The notes beneath the pieces are model-generated. The model searched no databases, was not told where the DNA came from, and was given only the letters and a program-made list of their open reading frames with translations. From Isoetes taiwanensis (taxonomy: Eukaryota > Streptophyta > Lycopodiopsida > Isoetales > Isoetaceae): a DNA stretch of 64,000 bases. The stretch is taken from assembly GCA_021234155.1 (NCBI GenBank), contig JAJEKV010000034.1:1-64000 (forward strand), written 5' to 3'. How positions within the stretch are numbered: position 1 is the first letter of the stretch; every line of letters begins with the position of its first letter. The position numbers and the translations under genes are program-made. This document shows positions 57,319-64,000 of the stretch, in pieces.

Positions 57319-59059
57319 TCATCTTTTGGTTGAAGTTGTATTTTGCATACACTCCTTCCTTTTTCTTGTCTGCTTCTCCTGTTTAACAACCTTGGTCTCC
57401 TCAACCTTGGTTTCCTCTATGTCATCAACCTTAGTGGCCTCAACCTTTGTTTCCTCAATCTTTGTTTCCTCAACCCTGGTTTCCTCCACTGCCACATCAT
57501 CCTTTTGGATCTCTTGTACCTCCACCATCTCTTCCTCTCCCTTAATATGGCTACTATCCTCTATCTTTTCAATGGTTGCCTGAACAAAGGCTGCAGAAGA
57601 TTCACCAATTTCCAACACTTCTGCATAAAAGTTGATCAGTATTGTGAATCCTAATTTTAAGTTAATAGTATACCTGTTGAATCATCACTCAACAGCATTT
57701 TAATTTCCTGCTGAAATGATGGCATTGGCTTAATAGGTTTCCGAATTGGTTTCTCTGGAAATTTATATTGTGAAGAAAGACCTGAGGAATCTGGAACTTT
57801 ATACTGTGAAGAAAAACTTGAAGAACCTACAAAAAATGGTGTTTAATAATTGCAGTACACACAAGCAAAAAGAAGATGCAACATACCTGCAGTATTAACT
57901 ACTGCCTTCTGCTTTAACTTTTCAACCTCTGCTGCATAATCCACAAATGTTCGAATCGGTATGCTCGTGGCTATATGAAATTTCAAGTGACATATCAAGC
58001 TCATGTGACATGAAAATTAAATTCCAGGGATTGTAAATCAATCAAATGTGATATTTACTTACATGTATCCGAGGACTTCACTGGTACCTCAAGCTCTTCC
58101 TCAAAAGACTTTACAAGGTTTACAGGTGATGCCCATGTAGAAGTATTTCCCAAATCCTTCTGACCATCTGTCAAATCCAATACCTTGGAAGAAAGTGTTG
58201 TTGGCTTTTTGTTGTCATCTACAGTAGAGAGTAGAAACAGACTTGAGATAAGAAATGGAATATGCATGATTAACAAGACTACAATATCATACCCTTTTCT
58301 GGTTTCCTTATGCTACCAAAATCACCTGCATCAGTCAAACATTGAATATATCAGATCATCAGCTAAGAAATGTATTCTTAATGTACTCTACAAGTACAGT
58401 CAATGAAAAAAATTAACTGACAATGTACTCCAATGTATCCATCTGATAATGTACTCTGATTTATCATGTAAATGTACTCAATGTACTGTTGAAATGTACT
58501 CTGAAATTCATTGTTCTGAAGTACAATCAATGTAAACAAAGCTAGCTGATATTGTACTCTGCCCACTGATGAGTCATGAAGTATTCAATAATAACTCAAA
58601 ATGTAATTTTGACAGCAACAATAGCAATGTATCTGTCAATTGCTACACTATACAGTTCTCAATAACATGTAATTAGCTACCTACATTACTGAGCTGATGT
58701 GCACATGAAATTAAAAACTCTCATCTTTAAAAATAAGTAGTCTATTTGGCAGATTATACATGACTGAACCACATTATCCAACTACAAAAACTATGTATCT
58801 AAATACTCAATGTAAATGCAAGCCTAAAACCTTCATGCAAAAAAGAATCTATCTATTAAAATAAGAAAAGAAATTGTAATTCAAATGTACATGTACTAAC
58901 CTTTTGTTGCAAGCAGTCCAAGTGCTACAGGCAAATTGCTATTCCATGAGCAGTCAGGATCAACACATGAAATCTTTGTGCTAGCAAGATAGGATATACA
59001 CAGCACACAATAAGGGTGTCTGCAGGGTGCCAGAACCACTGGATTCACACCAAAAATTG
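57319..59059 (-). CDS. Multi-exon gene with RING1-like (RBR type) cysteine motif
   Basis: Exons in coding order: about 59,059-58,901, 58,325-58,293, 58,216-58,063, 57,970-57,887, 57,826-57,674, 57,620-57,319 (stop TGA). Every junction is GT-AG and the phases agree throughout, with no internal stop. The first exon encodes LAPCRHPYCVLCISYLASTK then ISCVDPDCSWN, resembling the second half of RING1 in RBR ubiquitin ligases (CxHxYCxxC...CxDPxC). The middle is polar (QYKVPDSSGLSSQYKFPEKP, two QYK(V/F)P repeats). The end is Glu/Lys-rich with repeated VEETK. IBR and RING2 are not seen. The acceptor of the first exon is the weakest call. The upstream frame at 59,061-59,408 is in phase but separated by one TGA. 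Confidence 0.6.
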
Positions 59060-59060
59060 C

Positions 59061-59408
59061 TCACAATATGTAGATGAAGAAAAAGGATGAACAATAATCT
59101 GATCTGCAAGAATTGTAGACTGGAGAGGAGGGGGCTGTAAAGTAAGGATCGAGGAATGTTCTAAAAAATCCCTGAGTCCCATAATTTTTTTTGTCTCCTG
59201 CCTCAGCTGAGCTCATATCAACAGATGTAGCTTCAATCTTTGCATCTACATGTTTCAATTCGGTGAGATTCATGTCAATATGTTTCTGGAGCTCAGCCTG
59301 ATCCTGGATTCTTGATTCCTTTTGCTCGATAGCATCCTCAACTTTCCATTTTAGGTGCTGAAATCTTATGGCACTTTCAGATGTTTTGAGAAAAATATAG
59401 ACAGACAA
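59061..59408 (-). CDS. Coiled-coil coding fragment next to the copia LTR
   Basis: An open frame of 115 residues, with strong heptad-like segment (FQHLKWKVEDAIEQKESRIQ, then ELQKHIDMNLTELKHVDAKI). It is in the same frame as the RING-like exon just downstream, with one TGA between them. The copia 5' LTR begins 24 bp upstream, so the 5' part of this gene may have been displaced by that insertion. No family is recognised. Confidence 0.4.
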   Translation of the reverse strand: MSVYIFLKTSESAIRFQHLKWKVEDAIEQKESRIQDQAELQKHIDMNLTELKHVDAKIEATSVDMSSAEAGDKKNYGTQGFFRTFLDPYFTAPSSPVYNSCRSDYCSSFFFIYIL

Positions 59409-59431
59409 AAATATTATGGTCAGATCAAAAT

Positions 59432-60185
59432 TGTTGGAGAATAGCCAAGGAAAAGGTTATTTGACCATTATGGTTCTAACCTATTCAAGGCTTTTGAAAA
59501 ATAAGAGGAATATCTTGGAAACAATTATCTAACTTATAGTTCTAGTTGCTTCAAGATATAAACCTAGAAGATCCTCTAGATGATGGAAAAATCGAAGGTT
59601 CTATTATGAGCATAAGGAGATAAGGGAAAAACCAAAGGAAAGAAGAAAGGGGATTAAGAACTTGCCTTATGCATACGTTTAACCTGCTATTTTGTTTTTC
59701 TAAGCTCGGCCCAATGTTTTTGAGCCAAGCAACAAGAGAATCGGTCGGTGGTGCAAAACCGCCGGACTGATCTCGGAATAAATGAAGAAGCATAGATTGA
59801 ATTAACTTACGTGTTTAAAGCAGATTGAATCGGGCCGGATTTGAGTGCCACGGATTGCGTTTGAAGGTTGGTCAGATGTGCTACAGTGAATGGGTCAATC
59901 CCATTGCTACAGTGACCCGAGCTTCATTATTTCCTATAGTTCTAATTGATATCTATAGTTTTAATGATGCTTAGTATATTTTCAATGGTTTTATTGCTTG
60001 GATATTACAATTGCAAATGCTTCATGTTAAACTGGTACTAGTATACATATGGGATAATTTTGTTCACTGAGATCTTATGTGCATAAAACGATCACATTAG
60101 TGTTCTTGCTCAGTAAAAGGTTTGTGGTAGCAATGTTGAAGAATTGACAAAGACTTAGCCTATTAAATTTAATTTTTTCTCTTCA
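59432..60185 (+). repeat. 5' LTR of the Ty1/copia element
   Basis: Starts TGTTGGAGAATAG and ends TCTTCA, the TG...CA form, one base before the primer-binding site. Length 754 bp. Because the 3' LTR is outside the window, neither end can be checked against its partner. Confidence 0.75.
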
Positions 60186-60186
60186 T

Positions 60187-60198
60187 TGGTATCAGAGC
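60187..60198 (+). other. Primer-binding site for initiator tRNA-Met
   Basis: TGGTATCAGAGC matches the complement of the 3' end of plant initiator tRNA-Met, the usual minus-strand primer of Ty1/copia elements. It lies one base after the LTR. Confidence 0.9.
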
Positions 60199-60213
60199 AG
60201 GTTACTTGTAAAG

Positions 60214-61110
60214 ATGGCTACCGATTTGGTGCGGGACTTCTAGCCGCAATTGAGGTGTTCAAAGGGGGACTCGGTTTCCAAGTATGGAAGGAAAAGATAA
60301 AACATGTCCTACAAGTAGAAGATCTGTGGCATTTGATTGAAGAAGATTCAAGAACTGTTGGAGATGCTGGAGGAACAGTTGGAAGCACAAGTGTTGCGGA
60401 TGCTGTGGAGGAAGGATCTTCCTCAGAAGGAACCACTGCTGTAAGGAGACAAACAAGAACAGTCAGCTTAACATCTGCTAGAGACAAAACAGTGGAAGAA
60501 CATGCCAAGGTGATGGAAGCACAAGGCATAATCATAAGTAAAGTAAGTTCGAGCATAGTTTTGAAGTTGAGAGGTATGCATCCTAAGTTAATGTGGAACT
60601 ATATGCTTACTAATTATGAGGAGAAGACTTCTTCTCAAATTGATGTGCTAGAAAATGAATTGAGAAGGTTGAAGTTCAAAGAAGGAGATGATGTTAATGA
60701 GTTTCTGCAGACATTTGATAATATAATTGCAGATTTAGAGGGAGCGGAGTAATTTTACACTCAACAAAGAACAAGTGTTGGCAATGTCAAGAGCTGTAAT
60801 AAGTCCTGGGAAATATTTCCATGTTCATGAGGACAATTGCTAGGACAAAAATGGAGGTCGAGAGAATGCCGAAAACGTAACTTGAACAAAGCAAAGTACT
60901 AGATCTAAGAGGAGACCGCCGGATATACTATGCAAAGGGGAAAGGAGCCAGCAAAAGTAAGTGGGAAACACGAAAAGGAGGTAATCTTGGACCCTGCTAC
61001 AATTGCAATCAGTATGGTCATTTAAAGATAAATTGTCCTAGTCTAACAAAGGAGATAAGTTGTTATAACTGTGGAGGGAGAGGTCATTACGATCCAACCG
61101 CCTCCACGCC
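60214..61110 (+). pseudogene. copia gag with CCHC zinc knuckles, frameshifted
   Basis: The ATG at 60,214 is followed by a stop after nine codons. The gag body (WKEKIKHVLQVEDLWHLIEE to LQTFDNIIADLEGAE) is in another frame and ends at TAA 60,752. The nucleocapsid part near 61,003-61,100 has one complete CCHC knuckle (CYNCNQYGHLKINC) and a second in which the last Cys is replaced (CYNCGGRGHYDPTA). Gag would package element RNA in virus-like particles; this copy cannot make it intact. Confidence 0.75.
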
Positions 61111-61555
61111 TAAAGAGAACTCTAACTCAAGAGGGAGAGGCAGAGGAGGAAGAGGAGCATTAGGAAACAGAGGCAGGGGCAAAGGAAGAGGCAAAACTGT
61201 GAACTTTGAAGCAAATGTGGCTGAGGAAGTACCTTTGGAGGAAGAAGAGACAAATGAAGATGCAGAGGTAAATAAAAATAAAGTTTTAGCAGCTTGGGAT
61301 AAGAAAATTAATGATGATCTTCTCATTCTAGATAGTGGAGCTGAAAAATCGATAGCCTGCTCAAGCTCAATGCTGAAAGACAGAATTGGAACAAAAAATG
61401 GACACATTCAAGTTGGGAATGGGAACTTACAGAGGATCGAAGACATTGGAGTGCTTGAACTATTTGATCTAAATGGAAATGTTGTAAATCTTAAGAATGT
61501 ACTCTGTGTACCAACTTTGGTCAGAAATTTAATATCAATTTCACAGTTGGTTTAG
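61111..61555 (+). pseudogene. copia aspartic protease region
   Basis: The frame contains LDSGAEKS (61,328 onward), the D-S/T-G-A active site of retroviral-type aspartic proteases, preceded by an acidic Glu-rich linker. It ends KNVLCVPTLVRNLISISQLV then TAG; the element's usual continuation is in another frame from ~61,555. Confidence 0.75.
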
Positions 61556-63372
61556 GCTTCAAGGTTGTTTTTGAGCAAATGCACTGCAAAATCTTTGAAG
61601 GAGAGAAACTGAAATTCCTTGGAAGACGTATTGGGAATTTGTTTGGATTAGAAAGACAAAATATCAATGCTGTAAATCTGGTTGAAATTCCAAACATTAT
61701 AACTTGGCATGAAAGACTGGGACATACAAACATTAAAAATATTGAAACTATGATTAAACAAGGCTGGCTCAAATCTGCTGACCACAAAATTGAGAATTAT
61801 ACATGCAAGGGGTGCATGCTTGGTAAACAATGTAGACTGCCGTTTAAGAGATCAGCCAAAAGGGCAAAGGGGATTCTTGATTTGATTCATACTGACTTGT
61901 GCGAACCTCTGAATGTTACAGGAATCACAGGAAAAAAATATTTTTTAACCCTAATTGATGATTACAGTAGAAGAACAAGGGTATATTGCTTAAGGAGTAA
62001 AGATTTGGCATTTGAGGCGTTCAAGAATTTTGTAGCTGAAGAGGAATGCTCAACAGGGAGAAGAATAAGGTGCGTACGATCAGACAGGGGAGGTGAGTAC
62101 ATGTCTAATAAATTCAAAGGTTTTTGTGCCAGTAGAGGAATAAAAAGACAATATACTTGCAGTCACACTCCACAACAGAATGGAGTAGCAGAAAGAAAAA
62201 ATAAAACTATACTCAATGCTGTAAGATCAATGATCAAGCACTCAGGGCTACCAAATTTCTTATGGGAAGAAGCAGTTAAAACCGCTGTAGAAATCCAAAA
62301 TGCATTGCCATCAGCAAGCTTAGATGGTGACTGCCCACTCCGGCTATGGTCGGGAAAGATGCCAAACTATGAGAAATTTAAAGTGTACGGATGTCTGACC
62401 TATACTCATGTGCCTGAAGAACAAAGGCTGAAGTTAGATGACAGATCCATGATAACATATCTTGTGGGTTATGATGATCAGTCTAAGGGTTATAGAGTAT
62501 ATAATCCCACGTCAAGAAAAATATTGATAAGCAGAGATGTACATTTTGTTGAAAACCAGCTGTACAAACCCAGGGATATTGAAAAAGATATGGAAATTTC
62601 AGGGGAAAGAATTAAGGAAATGAAATCTGATGACAGGGCAGAAAATACAACATCAAATAATGATGAGATGGGAAACCATTATGACAGTGATGGAGATTCA
62701 GAATCAATAGAAAGCAGTGAAGAAGAAAATATGAGAGGACATGAAGAAAATACTGCACAATATGAAAAAGTTACTGAGCACTTCATTAAAGATACAAAAA
62801 AGAGAAGGACTGAAGGAGAAATTCTCAAGGATGAAGCTCCAGTTGATATCAGCTTATATGGAAGGCAGAATGACGGAAAAAGTACAAGGATACAATCGAG
62901 AACTTTTGATGAAATATTACTAGTAATGGAAACGGGAATACCAGAAAGTTTTGAGGAAGCATTGAGCAGCTCTGATGCAGCCAAATGGATACAAGCAATG
63001 GATGAAGAAATGAGATCGTTTGATAGAACATCCACTTATGAAATAGTTGATCCACCAAAGTTGACAAATGTAGTTGGAAACAAGTGGGTGTATAAATTGA
63101 AACTAGATGCAGAAGGTAATCCCAAATATAAGGCAAGGTTAGTAGCCCAAGGGTTTACCCAAAAGAAAGGAATAGATTATAAAGATACATACTCACCTGT
63201 TGTCAAATTAACCAGCGTCAGGATGCTAATAGCATATGCAAATGTAATGGGACTGGAGCTGCACCACATGGATGTGAATACTGCATTCCTTAATGCAGAA
63301 TTGGAGGAAGACATATATATGAAAACAGCCCCCGGTATGAGAGAGAGGAAAAGACAAAGTATGGAAACTTAA
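61556..63372 (+). pseudogene. copia integrase and reverse-transcriptase N-terminal part
   Basis: The longest open piece, about 600 codons. It holds the GAG-pre-integrase HHCC zinc site (WHERLGH near 61,706; CKGCMLGKQC near 61,804), the integrase core with Asp in HTDL (~61,888), Asp in SDRGGEY (~62,080) and Glu in GVAERKNK (~62,180), an acidic linker, then RT from WVYKLKLDAEGNPKYKARLV (~63,085) to MDVNTAFLNAELEEDIYM. The frame is lost near 63,330 and ends at TAA 63,372. All three integrase catalytic acids are present. Confidence 0.85.
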
Positions 63373-64000
63373 AAGGCGGTTTTATAATGAAACAATCGCA
63401 TGATAAAGTGGTATAAATGCATTGACTCTTATCTTAGAGAGCAAGGGTTTAATAAATTGGATAATGATGGAAATGTATACATCTACAAGGAGGAAAACAG
63501 TTACTGCATAATAGCTTTGTACGTAGATGATTGTGTAATGATTGCCAATGGTCTAGGAATACTAAACTGTTGTAAAAGGATACTTGAAAGTAAATTTCAA
63601 ATGACAGACTTAGGCGAAGTTGAAAAGATTCCTTGGAATTGAAGTGGCCCGAGATAAAAGGAAAAAGATTCTTAATCGACACTGCACCGGATACATACAA
63701 TATATGCTTGAAAAATTTAACATGCAAGATCGCAACTCAGAAAGACACCAAAGACTTCGTGGTGCAAACTCTCTAAAGATCTTTGTCCAAAGACGGAAAA
63801 GGAAAAGGAAGAAATGGAAGCCATTCCATACGCATGATTGATTTGGAAGCTTTTTTGTATCGGCAAATAATACAAGACCGGATATAGCATACGTAGTAAA
63901 CGCTCGAAAGCGAGATATAATAATAATCCGGGAAAAGGCCACCGGATTAAAAAGAAAAAGAGTCCTGAGATATCTAAAGGGTTCACAGCATGTTGGCTTA
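63373..64000 (+). pseudogene. copia reverse transcriptase C-terminal part, frameshifted
   Basis: Contains the catalytic YVDD (63,520-63,531) in the frame 63,400-63,642. A frameshift near 63,630 moves to another frame (LGIEVARDKRKK, then GYIQYMLEKFNMQD), and further shifts follow. The last ~160 bp still resemble the region before RNase H (NTRPDIAYVVN, then VLRYLKGSQH). The element continues beyond the window. Confidence 0.8.

Larger units (their letters stand above)
59432..64000 (+). mobile_element. Ty1/copia LTR retrotransposon, truncated by window end
   Basis: Order is LTR, PBS, gag, protease, integrase, reverse transcriptase, i.e. integrase before RT, which defines Ty1/copia. At least five frameshifts or stops break the coding region. 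RNase H, polypurine tract and 3' LTR lie beyond 64,000. Confidence 0.92.

Noticed and set aside
59551-59793. 80-residue minus-strand frame inside the copia LTR
   Set aside because: It lies wholly within the LTR and has no recognisable domain.

Overview
This is nuclear DNA from a land plant. The evidence is an R2R3-MYB gene with the canonical 133-bp and 130-bp first exons, GT-AG introns throughout, a Ty1/copia element primed by initiator tRNA-Met, and plant-type Helitrons, SINEs and LINEs. The sequence does not fix the lineage. Almost everything here is transposable elements, their remnants, and gene pieces lying in or next to them. There is no rRNA, no functional tRNA and no CRISPR.

Layout. 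1-19,040: about 15 long GA/CT-rich purine arrays alternate with GC-rich boxes, at least ten minus-strand tRNA-derived SINE copies, a ~110-bp satellite and a second ~47-bp minisatellite family. Runs of perfect heat-shock-element pentamers (TTCTA/GAATG alternation) recur at the edges of the purine arrays. 19,040-24,060: non-coding DNA with tandem duplications, a 5'-truncated LINE with target-site duplications (TSDs), a processed-mRNA insertion with poly(A), and a LINE reverse-transcriptase fragment. 24,442-26,394: a decayed pogo/Tigger-like transposase. 26,641-28,351: a 1.7-kb element with 30-bp perfect terminal inverted repeats and a 4-bp TSD (ATTA). 30,100-31,500: an R2R3-MYB gene held between ~300-bp GC-rich inverted repeats that are themselves built of palindromes. 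32,209-32,565: a non-autonomous hAT element with a perfect 8-bp TSD.

33,845-34,545 holds a cluster of a second palindrome family. 36,259-37,711 is a 1.45-kb fold-back palindrome. 38,965-43,914 is a complete 4,950-bp Helitron inserted in a LINE; the second LINE copy in the window supplies the empty site. The Helitron carries an RCC1-like exon. 46,150-49,223 has two unrecognised plus-strand ORFs and a TIR-bounded segment.

From 49,411 to 59,408 the coding is on the minus strand. From upstream to downstream it holds a RING-like multi-exon gene (57,319-59,059, all exon phases consistent), an Ulp1-type cysteine protease gene (52,265-53,451, five exon pieces read), and an FCP1/SCP-like HAD phosphatase domain with substituted catalytic acids. 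The FCP1 domain is split by a ~1.5-kb LTR-like insertion. A second Helitron terminus lies just upstream of the Ulp1 exons. 59,432 to the window end is a Ty1/copia retrotransposon with its 5' LTR, primer-binding site, gag, protease, integrase and reverse transcriptase, broken by several frameshifts.

The strongest candidates for something new are (1) the SINE / purine-array / heat-shock-element composite of the first 19 kb, (2) the MYB gene framed by palindrome-built inverted repeats whose last exon reads into the repeat, (3) the Helitron with RCC1 exon and a demonstrable empty site, and (4) the neighbouring Ulp1-like and FCP1-like genes with altered catalytic residues. Exon boundaries and homologies were read by eye, not by search.
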